From: Granulosicoccaceae sp. 1_MG-2023 | GTDB taxonomy: Bacteria; Pseudomonadota; Gammaproteobacteria; Granulosicoccales; Granulosicoccaceae | DNA: 64,000 bases | Assembly: GCA_030546905.1 (NCBI GenBank) | Contig: JAUOPI010000019.1 | Location: forward strand, 1-64,000 | Reading direction: 5' to 3' | Part shown: piece by piece, positions 52,212 to 61,996 of the stretch | Layout: the number at the start of each line of letters is the position of its first letter | Numbering within the stretch: the stretch's first letter is position 1 | Notes under the pieces: generated by a model | What the model was told of the DNA's origin: nothing | What the model saw: only the letters and a program-made list of their open reading frames with translations | Databases searched by the model: none | Position numbers and translations under genes: made by a program

Positions 52212-54875
52212 ATGGAAATCGTTTTTCTCCTGATCCTTGTGCTCCTGATGGTGATTGCACTCACCTCGGGCTTTCCCGTCGCTTTCTCCCTGCCGGGGGC
52301 GGCGATTATCACCATTGGTCTGGCCGCGCTCAGCGGCTTTTTGTTCGAGGGCGACGTCAGCGCTTATTTTGCTCAGGACGGGCCGGTCGAATGGCTTAAT
52401 GCGGGCGTGACCAACTTCCGCAGTCTGTATTGGGTGGTCGAACGCGATACGCTGATTGCGATTCCGCTGTTTGTGTTTATGGGCATCATGTTGCAACGCT
52501 CGCGGATTGCCGAAGATCTGCTGGTGGCCATGGCGCAGCTGTTCGGACCTGTGCCGGGCGGCTTGGGTATTTCGGTGGTGTTTGTCGGCGCTTTGCTGGC
52601 CGCGACCACCGGGATTGTCGGCGCCACGGTGATCGCCATGGGGCTGATCTCGCTGCCGGCGATGATGCGCAACAACTACTCCAGGTCGCTGGCCAGCGGC
52701 GTGATCTGCGCCTCGGGCACGCTGGGGCAGATCATTCCGCCGTCGATTGTACTGATTATTCTGGCGGACCAGCTCTCCAGTGCCGCCGATCAGGCCAGCA
52801 CGCTGCGTAAGCAGGCCTATAAGGCGGCCACCGGCGAATTTTCCATGCCCTCGCATCTGGATGTGGTCTCGGCCAGTGCGGGGGATATGTTTATGGGCGC
52901 GTTTATTCCGGGCATGATCCTGGTCGCGCTCTATATGTTGTATATCCTGATCTCGGCGATTATCCGTCCGCAGACCGCGCCGCCGGTGGCTTTTGACGGC
53001 AAATACGACAGTCACTTCTTCAAACAGGTGTTACTGGCGCTGGTGCCGCCGCTGGCGCTGATCTTTGTTGTGCTGGGTTCGATTCTGACCGGCGTGGCGA
53101 CGGTCAATCAGGCCGGTGCGATCGGCGCGATCGGCGCGGTGATTATGGGCGGATACCGGCTGTACGACGGTGGCCGTTTGACCTTTGTGCCTGCCGCGCT
53201 GGCGGTATTTTCGGTGCTTGGCATTCTGGTGGTGCTGAGCCTGCATCCGATCAATATCAAAAACATGGCCACCGACAGCGACCGCGTTGCCGTGATGCTG
53301 GCCGGTGTTTTCGTGGTGATACTGCTGATCGCCGTGTTCTGGAGCCTGTGGCGTAGCTACAAGATCGACAATACCCTGCGTGAGGTCATGATCGAGACGG
53401 CCAAGACCACCTCCATGGTCTTTATTATTTTGCTGGGCGCGGCCATGCTGACCTCGGCGTTCCGTGCCTTCGGTGGTGAAGAGTTGGTGCGTCACTACCT
53501 GACCGGTTTGCCGGGCGGTTTCTGGACCCAGTTTCTGGTCGTCATGTTGGTGATGTTCCTGCTGGGCTTTTTCCTCGACTTTATCGAGATCGCCGTGGTG
53601 GTGGTGCCGATTGTGGCGCCGATACTGCTCGCCAATCCGGAAGCTAATATCACAGCGGTCTGGTTTGGGGTCATGGTTGGCTTGAATATCCAGACTTCGT
53701 TTCTGACACCGCCGTTCGGCTTTGCGCTGTTTTATCTGCGCGGGGTGGCACCGCCCGAGGTCAAAACCACGCAGATCTACAAGGGGGCGGTGGCTTTTAT
53801 CGGTCTGCAATTGATCGGTCTGGGGATCGCCGGCTATTTTCCGCCGCTGGTCAATTACCTGCCCTTCAGTACCTACCTGACTTCGGATAACGCGCCGCCG
53901 CCGGTCAATCCGCGTCTGCAGCAATGTATGCGTGACGAGTTGTTTGTGTACTACGACGAGAACCGCAATGCGCTGACAACGGCGATCGACAAGGCCCGCG
54001 GGCTGGATCTGTCGGTATTGCCGGCGCAGTATCAGGACAGCCTGCGTGCAGGTTTTGATACGGCCGCGGCGACCTTCGGCAAAGTTCAGGCTGTGCGCGA
54101 AGCCAAGGCCGCGCTCGATGCCTATGCCGATGAGTACCGGGTTATTCACTCGCAGGTGCGTGATATTGAGAAAGACATCAGCCGCCGCAAGGAGGCCATA
54201 GGTGAAATTCGTGATTTGCTTTCTGATGCGCGTCGCGAGGATGAACCCGATCAACAGCTGGTCGCTGAGCTGCAGGCGCAGATTGACGCGCAAGAGCAGC
54301 AGATCGCGGCCCTCGGTGACACCTTTCCGGCGCAGTGGGAGGCTGCCTACGCCCGCTGGGAAGGACTGAGCAAGGCGCATGATAAGGCCGTTCGCGACTA
54401 CAACATGACCGTCGACGGGGCCTATCAGCCTTTGCCTGATGTGCTGAAACTGATCGGCAGCGCTGATGAGCTGGCAGCGTTCGAAGCGCGTTTTGATGAG
54501 CTGGTCCGCGCGGTCAACAGTCTGCCGGTGGAAGAGGCTGAGACAACACTCAAGGCCGGCTCGGATGCGCTCGGTGAGTTGGCCGGCGTCAGCGCCATCA
54601 AGTCGCAGGTTTACAAGGCCTACAAAGCCATGAAACCGGGCCGTGAGAATCCGCAGAAAGCGCTGCAACACATTGCCCAAGCCCGTGAGTTGTTCGACGC
54701 TGAAGTGAGCTGGCGTCAGGCTGCTGCGACCAGGCTGGCAGGTGCGCTGACTGATTATGATGAAGCGATCCGTGATTCCATCGGCCTGCGTTTGCAAGCG
54801 CGCTTGTCAGACCGGATGGCACGTAAAATCGCCCTCTGTCAGTCCTATCACCGTGATGTTTCACTGAGTTTCTGA
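52212..54875 (+). CDS. TRAP transporter large permease (DctM) with long C-terminal extension
   Basis: This 887-residue protein has a DctM membrane domain of about 12 segments covering residues 1-560 (for example VGATVIAMGLISLPAMMRNNY, LGFFLDFIEIAVVVVPI). Residues about 560-887 are soluble, highly charged and probably coiled coil (DIEKDISRRKEAIGEIRDLL, ELQAQIDAQEQQIAALGD). Ordinary DctM subunits have about 430 residues. The membrane part is also longer than usual because of an insertion around 300-390. The frame is continuous with no stop. The extension may tether a partner or sense substrate; nothing directly shows which. Confidence 0.85.
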   Translation: MEIVFLLILVLLMVIALTSGFPVAFSLPGAAIITIGLAALSGFLFEGDVSAYFAQDGPVEWLNAGVTNFRSLYWVVERDTLIAIPLFVFMGIMLQRSRIAEDLLVAMAQLFGPVPGGLGISVVFVGALLAATTGIVGATVIAMGLISLPAMMRNNYSRSLASGVICASGTLGQIIPPSIVLIILADQLSSAADQASTLRKQAYKAATGEFSMPSHLDVVSASAGDMFMGAFIPGMILVALYMLYILISAIIRPQTAPPVAFDGKYDSHFFKQVLLALVPPLALIFVVLGSILTGVATVNQAGAIGAIGAVIMGGYRLYDGGRLTFVPAALAVFSVLGILVVLSLHPINIKNMATDSDRVAVMLAGVFVVILLIAVFWSLWRSYKIDNTLREVMIETAKTTSMVFIILLGAAMLTSAFRAFGGEELVRHYLTGLPGGFWTQFLVVMLVMFLLGFFLDFIEIAVVVVPIVAPILLANPEANITAVWFGVMVGLNIQTSFLTPPFGFALFYLRGVAPPEVKTTQIYKGAVAFIGLQLIGLGIAGYFPPLVNYLPFSTYLTSDNAPPPVNPRLQQCMRDELFVYYDENRNALTTAIDKARGLDLSVLPAQYQDSLRAGFDTAAATFGKVQAVREAKAALDAYADEYRVIHSQVRDIEKDISRRKEAIGEIRDLLSDARREDEPDQQLVAELQAQIDAQEQQIAALGDTFPAQWEAAYARWEGLSKAHDKAVRDYNMTVDGAYQPLPDVLKLIGSADELAAFEARFDELVRAVNSLPVEEAETTLKAGSDALGELAGVSAIKSQVYKAYKAMKPGRENPQKALQHIAQARELFDAEVSWRQAAATRLAGALTDYDEAIRDSIGLRLQARLSDRMARKIALCQSYHRDVSLSF

Positions 54876-54900
54876 GGCTTTTACAAGCCCGGATGTAACC

Positions 54901-54931
54901 AACGCCGCGAATGTCATTTCGCGGCGTTTTT
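54901..54931 (+). terminator. Rho-independent terminator of the TRAP operon
   Basis: A perfect 11-base-pair stem AACGCCGCGAA/TTCGCGGCGTT with a six-base loop is followed by five T residues, 25 bases after the dctM-like stop. Confidence 0.88.
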
Positions 54932-55078
54932 GCATTCTACAAGTATGTAACCCAGCATTACGCGCTTGTAGATTCACTTTCCCGTTCCTGCGCCGTTAGT
55001 TCCCGAAACCGGCCTTCTCACAGGGGCTGTCAGCCCGCGTCCAAGTGGACCGGATCGCGCAATCAGGACAGGGACCTT

Positions 55079-57547
55079 ATGTTTAATTTTTTCAGAAAGC
55101 GCATGATGCCGCCGGTGCCGGCGCAGGAAGTCGTGCGTCAGGCGGCATTCGTGCCATCGCTTGAGGGCCTGACTGAGGCGTTGTTTCGTTTTGATGAGAT
55201 TCAGGCGCCGCTGGCTCTGGCATTTATCTCACCGGCGATGGACTTTTCCGCGACGGTCGCGCGCATTGCTGCGTTGGCCGGTGAGACCCCTGTGTTGGCG
55301 TGTGTGGCTGTGGCCGGGCTCAGCGATCAGGCCGCCGCAGACGGTGAAGGTGTTGTACTGCAGGTCTTCTCGGCAAAGCTGGTGGCGGGGGTGGACATAC
55401 GCGGTGTCGCTTTGCATTGTCAGGATATCCGTGCCGGCAAAAGCCGTATGAGTCATGCACAACGGATCGGCCGCATTGCGGCTGATTTGCAGACGATACG
55501 TCCGGGATTTCGCATCGACGCGCGAGACACGGTTGCATTAACCTTTTTTGACGGTGCCTCCAAATCGGAAAACTATGTGATGGAAGCGGTCTATCAGACC
55601 GGACGTTTCCCCTGCATCTTTTTCGGCGGAACCGCCGGTGACACCGCGCAGGGTCAGGCGATGCCGCTTTTCGACAGCAAAAACGTGGTCGCAGGTCAGG
55701 CGGTTATTGCATTTATCAAGCTCGCCCCCGGACAGCGTTACGGTGTTTTTACCAGCCACGGTCGTGCCGGGCGCGGAGCCTCATTTGTGGTGGTCGACGG
55801 CGACCCCTTACAGCGCACAGTGACGACGGTTTTCGATGAGCAGGCACACCGTGTGGTGCCGTTTATCGATGTTCTCTGTGAAACTCTTAATACAAGCCCT
55901 GAGGGGCTTGCTTCGACGCTGGGCGACTATGCTTTCGGTCTTGAGATCGATGGGGAAATGTTTGTCCGCGCGGTCTCGGCGGTGGACCCGGCATCCGGGG
56001 CGGTGACGTTTCGTTGTGATATTTCCGTCGGTGATCACCTGACCCTGATGCCGGATGCGGCCGGCGCGCAAGACGTGTCGGCTGATATCCATGCCTATTT
56101 TCAGGATAAGCCCGCGCCGACGGCGATTCTGGTCCATGACAGCACCGTGGCCGCAGAGCGCCGTGCCTGGCCGGCGCCCGGGGCTGTGTGTCACGGGCCG
56201 GGCACGTTGTTCGGGGTGCAGGTTAACCGCACGCTGTCGGCCTTGGTTTTTTTCTCCGACCCGGCGTTTGATTTCCGCGATTCCCTGATCGATAACTTTC
56301 CGGTCCATTACGCCTGTTTTTCCGGCTATTTTGCCCGCCGTAAGCTGATCCGCGAAGAACGTGAAAACATGCAGGATGAGTTGCAGGCGGCCTTTGGCGA
56401 GGTCATCAGTGCGGCTGTGCTGGGCGACTATTCCAGGCGTGTCACGCGGGAGTTCCCCGACAGCGAGCTCAATCTGCTGGCGCAGAATATCAACTCGCTG
56501 GTCAGCGCCGTGGACACCGGGCTGGCGGAAACCGGCACCGTCTTGTCGGCGCTGGCCGCGGCGGACCTGACCAAGCGCGTCAGCGGCGACTACCAGGGCG
56601 CTTTTGATCAGCTCAAGACCAATACCAACGGTCTGGCCGAAAGGCTGACCCAGATCGTCTCGCGGCTTTCCTCGGCGTCGAATAATCTGAAACATGCCAC
56701 CGGCGATATACTCAGCGGCGCCAATGATTTAAACGACCGCACCACCGAGCAATCCGTGACCAATCAACAGGCCTCGGCGGTGGTTGATAAGCTCGCCGGT
56801 ACCGTACGCGAAAACGAGCAACATGCGGCCGATGCCCGTGACAACACCCGACTGGTCAGTCAGACCGCAGAAGACGGCGGCATGTCCATGGGCGAAGCCA
56901 GCGATGCGATGGCCCGGATTACCGCGTCCTCGGCGCAGATCTCCAATATCATCGGCATGATCGATGAGATTGCCTTTCAGACCAATTTGCTGGCGCTCAA
57001 TGCCAGTGTGGAAGCGGCGCGGGTCGGTGAGGCGGGGCGGGGATTTGCTGTTGTGGCGGTGGAAGTGCGGCGCTTGTCCGCGTCGGCGGCGGAGGCTTCA
57101 ACCAAGGTCAAGGACCTGATCCGGCGCAGCAGCGGCGAGGTCAGCGACGGCGCCCGGTGTGTCACCGAAGCGGCCGGCAAGCTGTCGGGTATGCTGGATG
57201 TGGTGCGCAGCAACTCGGCCCTGATGGACGGTATCGCCAAAGCCAGCGCCGAACAGACGACCGCAATCGAAGAGGTTAATCTGGCCGTGCGCAGTATGGA
57301 CCGCATCACGCAGAACAACGCCGTCCGGGTGCAGGAAATTCACGCCGCGATCGAGCAAACCGGCGCGCAGGCGGCGGCATTGGATGATATTGTGCGGGTC
57401 TTCCGCCTGCGCGGTCCGGAGCCGGCCGCCGGCGCTGCGGCGACGGTGGTGCCGATCCGTTCGCCGCTGTCTGCCGCGCGCCCCGTCCACGGGGCCGGCC
57501 AGCGTACGGCGCAAGTGCCGGCAGATGATGAATGGGAATCCTTCTGA
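55079..57547 (+). CDS. Soluble FIST-domain methyl-accepting chemotaxis protein
   Basis: This 822-residue protein has an N-terminal FIST sensor (about 30-400) with the typical FFGGTAGDTAQGQAMPLFDSK segment. A HAMP-like stretch follows (about 430-530), and the MCP signalling hairpin is centred near 624-665 (MIDEIAFQTNLLALNASVEAARVGEAGRGFAVVAVEVRRL). I see no transmembrane segment, so it is probably cytoplasmic. It ends in DEWESF, resembling the NWETF tether that recruits CheR/CheB. FIST domains bind small ligands, perhaps amino acids. ATG 55079 is chosen; an upstream in-frame start at 54911 is within the terminator region. Confidence 0.9.
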   Translation: MFNFFRKRMMPPVPAQEVVRQAAFVPSLEGLTEALFRFDEIQAPLALAFISPAMDFSATVARIAALAGETPVLACVAVAGLSDQAAADGEGVVLQVFSAKLVAGVDIRGVALHCQDIRAGKSRMSHAQRIGRIAADLQTIRPGFRIDARDTVALTFFDGASKSENYVMEAVYQTGRFPCIFFGGTAGDTAQGQAMPLFDSKNVVAGQAVIAFIKLAPGQRYGVFTSHGRAGRGASFVVVDGDPLQRTVTTVFDEQAHRVVPFIDVLCETLNTSPEGLASTLGDYAFGLEIDGEMFVRAVSAVDPASGAVTFRCDISVGDHLTLMPDAAGAQDVSADIHAYFQDKPAPTAILVHDSTVAAERRAWPAPGAVCHGPGTLFGVQVNRTLSALVFFSDPAFDFRDSLIDNFPVHYACFSGYFARRKLIREERENMQDELQAAFGEVISAAVLGDYSRRVTREFPDSELNLLAQNINSLVSAVDTGLAETGTVLSALAAADLTKRVSGDYQGAFDQLKTNTNGLAERLTQIVSRLSSASNNLKHATGDILSGANDLNDRTTEQSVTNQQASAVVDKLAGTVRENEQHAADARDNTRLVSQTAEDGGMSMGEASDAMARITASSAQISNIIGMIDEIAFQTNLLALNASVEAARVGEAGRGFAVVAVEVRRLSASAAEASTKVKDLIRRSSGEVSDGARCVTEAAGKLSGMLDVVRSNSALMDGIAKASAEQTTAIEEVNLAVRSMDRITQNNAVRVQEIHAAIEQTGAQAAALDDIVRVFRLRGPEPAAGAAATVVPIRSPLSAARPVHGAGQRTAQVPADDEWESF

Positions 57548-57557
57548 GGCGGCTGAC

Positions 57558-58286
57558 TCAGATATCCATATTGACGTCTTTACCGCTCATCATGGCCTGC
57601 ATGTCGCCGGCTTCGTAGTGGCGGAAGATGGCGTCGACGATCTCATCCGGGTCATCGAGAATGGTAAAAATACTCAGGTCTTCCTGACTGATGGTGCCAT
57701 GGCTGATCATGGCCTTGTGAAACCAGTCGATCAGGCCCTCCCAGAACTCCCGGCCGACCAGGATCACCGGAATGCGGCGTGATTTACGGGTCTGAATCAG
57801 GGTGACAATCTCGGCCAGCTCATCCAGGGTGCCGAAACCGCCGGGCATGACGATATACGCGGAAGCGTATTTTACAAACATCACCTTGCGGGCGAAAAAG
57901 TAACGGAAATTCAGCGCGATATCCTGATAGGGATTGCCGGTTTGTTCCCGCGGCAGCTGAATATTCAGCCCGACACTGGCGCTTTTACCGGCATGGGCGC
58001 CCTTGTTGGCCGCTTCCATAATTCCCGGTCCGCCACCGGAAACGACCGCAAAGCCGCTGTCGGAGAGCTTGCGCGCAATCGTCTCAGCCAGTGCCACATA
58101 AGGGTTGTCGTGGGCGAAGCGCGCCGAGCCGAAAATACTCACTGACGGGCTGATGGCAGCCAGCTTCTGAAAGCCTTCGACAAATTCCGCCATGATCTGG
58201 AAGATTTTCCAGGACTCGCGGGAGAGGGCGGCATCGGCGTCTTCGCCGGTATCGAAACGCAGACGGTTGTGTTCGTTGTCGAGCAT
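57558..58286 (-). CDS. LOG-family protein (TIGR00730 type)
   Basis: This 242-residue Rossmann-fold protein has the two family motifs: [17 protein letters not shown] and [15 protein letters not shown] (PGGxGTxxE). LOG proteins hydrolyse nucleoside 5'-monophosphates with ribose release or, in plants and some bacteria, activate cytokinins; many were formerly labelled lysine decarboxylases. The gene is convergent with the chemoreceptor and divergent from polA, an arrangement that may mean shared promoter space. Confidence 0.9.
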   Translation of the reverse strand: MLDNEHNRLRFDTGEDADAALSRESWKIFQIMAEFVEGFQKLAAISPSVSIFGSARFAHDNPYVALAETIARKLSDSGFAVVSGGGPGIMEAANKGAHAGKSASVGLNIQLPREQTGNPYQDIALNFRYFFARKVMFVKYASAYIVMPGGFGTLDELAEIVTLIQTRKSRRIPVILVGREFWEGLIDWFHKAMISHGTISQEDLSIFTILDDPDEIVDAIFRHYEAGDMQAMMSGKDVNMDI

Positions 58287-58409
58287 GGATTCGGTTCTCT
58301 GATAGGGAAGCTGTGGGGCAATAATAGCGCAGCTTGCGCGCTGCCCCGAGCCGGCCTGACTCGGTTACAATGGGCGTCTTTTCCGCACAGCCCGAGAGAC
58401 GACGTCCGT

Positions 58410-61142
58410 ATGTCTGACAAAAAGCCGCTGATTCTTGTCGATGGATCATCCTATCTGTTCCGCGCCTTCCACGCATTACCGCCGCTGACCAACGCCGACG
58501 GCGAGCCCACCGGCGCGGTCTACGGGGTGGTCAATATGCTCAAGCGTCTGGTCAAGGACTACGGCGCCGATGAGGTGGCGGTGGTCTTTGATGCCAAAGG
58601 CAAAACCTTCCGTAACGAGCTCTACAGCGACTACAAGGCGACCCGTCCGCCGATGCCGGACGATCTGCGGGTGCAGATCGCGCCCCTGCACGAGCTGGTC
58701 GAAGCACTGGGCTTTCCGATGATTATTCAGGAAGGCGTGGAGGCCGATGATGTAATCGGCACGCTGGCATTGCAGGCCGCAAAAGACGGCAAGCCGGTGA
58801 TTATCTCAACCGGCGATAAGGACATGGCGCAGCTGGTCGACGAGCACATTACGCTGATCAATACCATGAACAATACAACCATGGATAAAGACGGCGTGGT
58901 TGCAAAGTTCGGTGTGAAACCCGATCAGATCATCGATTATCTGGCTCTGATGGGCGACAAGTCCGACAATATTCCCGGGGTGCCCGGCTGTGGCCCGAAG
59001 ACCGCGGTCAAGTGGCTCGACACCTACGGCTCTTTACAGGGCGTGATCGACAATGCAGAGGCGATCAAAGGCAAGATCGGCGAAAAACTGCGCGCTGCGC
59101 TCGAAACCCTGCCGCTGTCCTATGAGCTGGCCACCATCCGCACCGATTGCGAGCTGCCGCTGCAGCACGATCAGCTGCAGCGCCGCGAGCCGGATGTGGA
59201 CAAGCTCGCCGCCCTGTTCAGCCGTTTGGGTTTTAAGGCCTGGCTGGCCGAGTTGCAGAAAGCGCCGTCGGATGAGGCGGCTGATGAGGGTGGCGCCGAT
59301 GCCGGGGCCGACGCGGCAGAGCCTGAAGCGGTGGAGACGGATTACGATCTGGTGCTGGAGGAGGCGGCGTTGGACGCCTGGCTGGATAAGCTTTCGCAGG
59401 CGGATTTGTTTGCCTTTGATACGGAAACCACCAGCCTTAACTACATGGAAGCCGAACTGGTCGGCGTGTCATTTGCGGTCGAGCCGGGCAAGGCCGCCTA
59501 TGTGCCTTTCGGCCATGACTACGAAGGCGCGCCGGCGCAGCTATCGCGCGGGACGGTGCTGGGCAAGCTCAAACCCCTGCTGGAGAATCCCGAACTGAAA
59601 AAAGTCGGTCAGCACCTCAAATACGATATGAATGTGCTGAAAAATCACGGTATTGCTCTGGCCGGCGTTGAACACGACACCATGCTGGAGTCTTATGTGC
59701 TCGATTCGACCGCGACGCGCCACGATATGGATTCCCTGGCCGACAAGTATCTGCAACGCCAGACCGTGCATTTCGAGGACATCGCCGGCAAGGGCAAAAA
59801 ACAGCTGACCTTCAATCAGATCGGCCTCGATGAAGCAGGCCACTATGCCGCCGAAGACGCTGATATCACCTTGCAGTTGCATCAGACGCTGTGGCCGAAA
59901 TTGCAGGAAAACGCCGGGCCTGCGGCGATTTACCGCGATATTGAGATCCCTTTGGTGCCGGTCTTGTCAAAAATCGAAAGCACCGGCGTGCTGATCGATC
60001 CGGATATGCTGTTTGCCCAGAGCAGCGAAATTACCGCCAAGCTGGCGGAGCTGGAGCAGGCCGCGTTTGCCGATGCCGGCGAGGAGTTCAATCTCAACTC
60101 GCCGAAGCAGATTCAGGAAATTTTCTTCGGCAAAAAAGGCTTCCCGGTGGTGCGCAAAACGCCCAAAGGGCAGCCGTCCACCGCTGAAGATGTGCTCGAA
60201 GAGCTGGCCGTTGAGCATGAGCTGCCGCGTTTGATACTGCAACACCGTGGACTGGCCAAGCTCAAATCCACTTACACGGACAAGCTGCCGGGCATGATCT
60301 GCAAGGCCAGCGGCCGTGTGCATACCTCTTACCATCAGGCCGTGGCCTCGACCGGGCGTTTGTCTTCCAGTGACCCGAATCTGCAGAATATTCCGGTGCG
60401 TACCGAAGAAGGGCGCAAGATCCGTTCGGCTTTTGTGGCGCCGGAGGGCTACCGGATTATGGCGGCCGACTACTCGCAGATCGAACTGCGCATAATGGCG
60501 CATCTGTCCGGCGATGAGGGCCTGCTCCAGGCGTTTCGTGATGACCGTGATGTGCACGCCGCGACTGCAGCTGAAGTCTTCGGTGTGGATGCAGACGCGG
60601 TGGATGCGGATCAACGGCGTGCTGCCAAGGCGATTAACTTCGGCCTGATCTACGGCATGAGTGCTTTCGGTCTGGCCAAGCAGCTCGGCGTCACGCGCCC
60701 CGAAGCGCAATCCTATATTGACCTCTACTTTGCCCGTTACCCGGGCGTGCGTGACTATATGGACCAGACCCGGGTGCTGGCGGCCGAGCGCGGCTATGTG
60801 GAAACCGTCTTCGGCCGGCGCCTGTACCTGCCGGAAATCAAGTCGCGCAACGCGCAGCGCCGTCAGTACGCCGAGCGTACGGCGATCAACGCGCCCATGC
60901 AGGGCACGGCCGCGGATATCATCAAACGCGCCATGCTGCTGGTGGACGAGCGCCTCAGGGGCAAAGAAAAAGACGCCAGAATGATCATGCAGGTGCACGA
61001 TGAGCTGGTCTTTGAAGTCCGTGAAGATGTGCTGGAGGAGATCCGCAGCGATATCACCGCGATTATGTGTGGGGCGGCTGAGCTGGAGGTGCCTTTGCTG
61101 GTTGAAGCCGGGGTCGGTGACAACTGGGAAGAGGCCCACTGA
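58410..61142 (+). CDS. polA: DNA polymerase I
   Basis: This 910-residue protein has a 5' nuclease domain (about 1-290), a 3'-5' proofreading domain with intact motif Exo I ([12 protein letters not shown]) and the polymerase core containing [39 protein letters not shown] and the C-terminal [10 protein letters not shown]. Length and content match E. coli Pol I (928). ATG 58410 starts at [21 protein letters not shown]; an in-frame extension to 58269 runs into the LOG start region. A folded region follows its stop. Confidence 0.96.
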   Translation: MSDKKPLILVDGSSYLFRAFHALPPLTNADGEPTGAVYGVVNMLKRLVKDYGADEVAVVFDAKGKTFRNELYSDYKATRPPMPDDLRVQIAPLHELVEALGFPMIIQEGVEADDVIGTLALQAAKDGKPVIISTGDKDMAQLVDEHITLINTMNNTTMDKDGVVAKFGVKPDQIIDYLALMGDKSDNIPGVPGCGPKTAVKWLDTYGSLQGVIDNAEAIKGKIGEKLRAALETLPLSYELATIRTDCELPLQHDQLQRREPDVDKLAALFSRLGFKAWLAELQKAPSDEAADEGGADAGADAAEPEAVETDYDLVLEEAALDAWLDKLSQADLFAFDTETTSLNYMEAELVGVSFAVEPGKAAYVPFGHDYEGAPAQLSRGTVLGKLKPLLENPELKKVGQHLKYDMNVLKNHGIALAGVEHDTMLESYVLDSTATRHDMDSLADKYLQRQTVHFEDIAGKGKKQLTFNQIGLDEAGHYAAEDADITLQLHQTLWPKLQENAGPAAIYRDIEIPLVPVLSKIESTGVLIDPDMLFAQSSEITAKLAELEQAAFADAGEEFNLNSPKQIQEIFFGKKGFPVVRKTPKGQPSTAEDVLEELAVEHELPRLILQHRGLAKLKSTYTDKLPGMICKASGRVHTSYHQAVASTGRLSSSDPNLQNIPVRTEEGRKIRSAFVAPEGYRIMAADYSQIELRIMAHLSGDEGLLQAFRDDRDVHAATAAEVFGVDADAVDADQRRAAKAINFGLIYGMSAFGLAKQLGVTRPEAQSYIDLYFARYPGVRDYMDQTRVLAAERGYVETVFGRRLYLPEIKSRNAQRRQYAERTAINAPMQGTAADIIKRAMLLVDERLRGKEKDARMIMQVHDELVFEVREDVLEEIRSDITAIMCGAAELEVPLLVEAGVGDNWEEAH

Positions 61143-61189
61143 AGCGCCTGAAAAGCGGATAAAACCGCAGTTCAGGCCAGCGGCGCTTC
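61141..61189 (+). other. Nested inverted repeats after polA
   Basis: Three nested stems can form: GAAGCGCC/GGCGCTTC, CTGAA/TTCAG and GCGG/CCGC. No clear T-tract follows, so it may be a weak terminator or a stabilising 3' structure. Confidence 0.35.
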
Positions 61190-61343
61190 TCATACTTAAG
61201 ACGGAGGAGTCTGCCATTTTCGCAGTAGCTGTATTGCGTTGCTGTGGGGATTTTTCTAGTGTCAGAGATAAGCACGGAAACGCTTTTTCCGTATCCGGAA
61301 ATGACTGTAAATAGCTGTTTTTAAATGTTTTATTTTCATTGAC

Positions 61344-61360
61344 TTGCATAATTTACGCAA
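61344..61360 (+). promoter_or_regulatory. Imperfect palindrome, possible operator of the aor operon
   Basis: TTGCATAATTTACGCAA is a 17-base palindrome with seven of eight pairs matching. It lies in the AT-rich segment of the 365-base gap before the ferredoxin gene (61143-61507) and overlaps a TTGACT that could serve as a -35 box. It is probably an operator or promoter element; the regulator is unknown, with the HTH-PBP protein the obvious candidate. Confidence 0.4.
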
Positions 61361-61449
61361 ATCCGGAATAAAAACAGCAGAACGAAAAAAAGACAGTCAG
61401 AACGGACCGGAAGCAGAGAATTTTCAGCGGCGTTTCCCGGCTCGCAACG

Positions 61450-61478
61450 GCCACATCCGCAAGGCAGGCGGATGTGGC
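61450..61478 (+). promoter_or_regulatory. Leader hairpin before the aor operon
   Basis: A perfect 11-base-pair stem GCCACATCCGC/GCGGATGTGGC with a seven-base loop ends 17 bases upstream of the GGAGG ribosome site. It may regulate translation or mRNA stability. It does not obviously match the Moco riboswitch motif I know. Confidence 0.45.
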
Positions 61479-61507
61479 TGACCGAATCCTGCAATGGAGG
61501 AATCCCC

Positions 61508-61987
61508 ATGCTTAAGTCGCTTCACATCGATCCGGGTAAGTGCACCGGTTGCCTGCAGTGTGAACTTGCCTGTTCCTACGAAAACGAAAAGGTTTTCAAT
61601 CCGGCCAAGTCCCGTATCAAGGTTTTTAATTTCCACGACGAAGGGCGTTTTGTGCCTTACACGTGCACGCAGTGTGACGAAGCCTGGTGTATGCACGCCT
61701 GTCCGGTGGATGCCATCAAGCTCAATCTGGCCAATGGCTCCAAAGACGTGCATGAAGATATCTGCGTGGGCTGCAAAGTCTGCACGATTGCCTGCCCCTT
61801 CGGCACGGTTAACTACAACGCCGATACCGGCAAGGTCGTCAAATGCGATCTGTGCGGTGGCGATCCCAAGTGTGCCAGTGCCTGTCCGACCGATGCGATC
61901 ACCTATGTCGATGCTGAAATGACCGGCTACGACCGTATGCGGGCATGGGCAGCAAAAACCGACAATAACGCGAACGCTCAGGCGTAG
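61508..61987 (+). CDS. aorA: Four-cluster ferredoxin subunit of AOR (AorA-like)
   Basis: This 159-residue protein has sixteen cysteines in four ferredoxin motifs: 12/15/18/22, 53/56/61/65, 86/89/92/96 and 113/116/122/126. It should hold four [4Fe-4S] clusters. The architecture matches AorA of Aromatoleum aromaticum, the electron-carrying chain between the tungsten and FAD subunits, and the HycB/PhsB-type dehydrogenase subunits. ATG 61508 has GGAGG at an ideal distance. It is nine bases upstream of the AOR catalytic gene. Confidence 0.88.
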   Translation: MLKSLHIDPGKCTGCLQCELACSYENEKVFNPAKSRIKVFNFHDEGRFVPYTCTQCDEAWCMHACPVDAIKLNLANGSKDVHEDICVGCKVCTIACPFGTVNYNADTGKVVKCDLCGGDPKCASACPTDAITYVDAEMTGYDRMRAWAAKTDNNANAQA

Positions 61988-61996
61988 GAGGCTGAC

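Noticed and set aside
51531-53015. Long minus-strand open frame (494 codons) opposite the TRAP permease genes
   Set aside because: It is antisense to well-supported membrane proteins, is full of His, Arg and Gln without hydrophobic segments or motifs, and results from GC-rich codon bias.
53031-54797. 588-codon minus-strand open frame opposite the TRAP large subunit
   Set aside because: Same reasoning: low-complexity His/Gln/Arg-rich translation, no recognisable domain, fully covered by a real gene.
61143-61340. Possible small RNA downstream of polA, by analogy with Spot 42 in enterics
   Set aside because: Nested stems exist, but there is no clear promoter, terminator T-tract or similarity to Spot 42.
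59967-61349. 460-codon minus-strand open frame opposite polA
   Set aside because: It covers the polymerase domain antisense and has no ribosome site or family similarity.
61380-61500. Moco/Wco riboswitch in the aor leader
   Set aside because: A strong hairpin is present, but I cannot recognise the conserved Moco motif blocks; it is recorded only as a hairpin.
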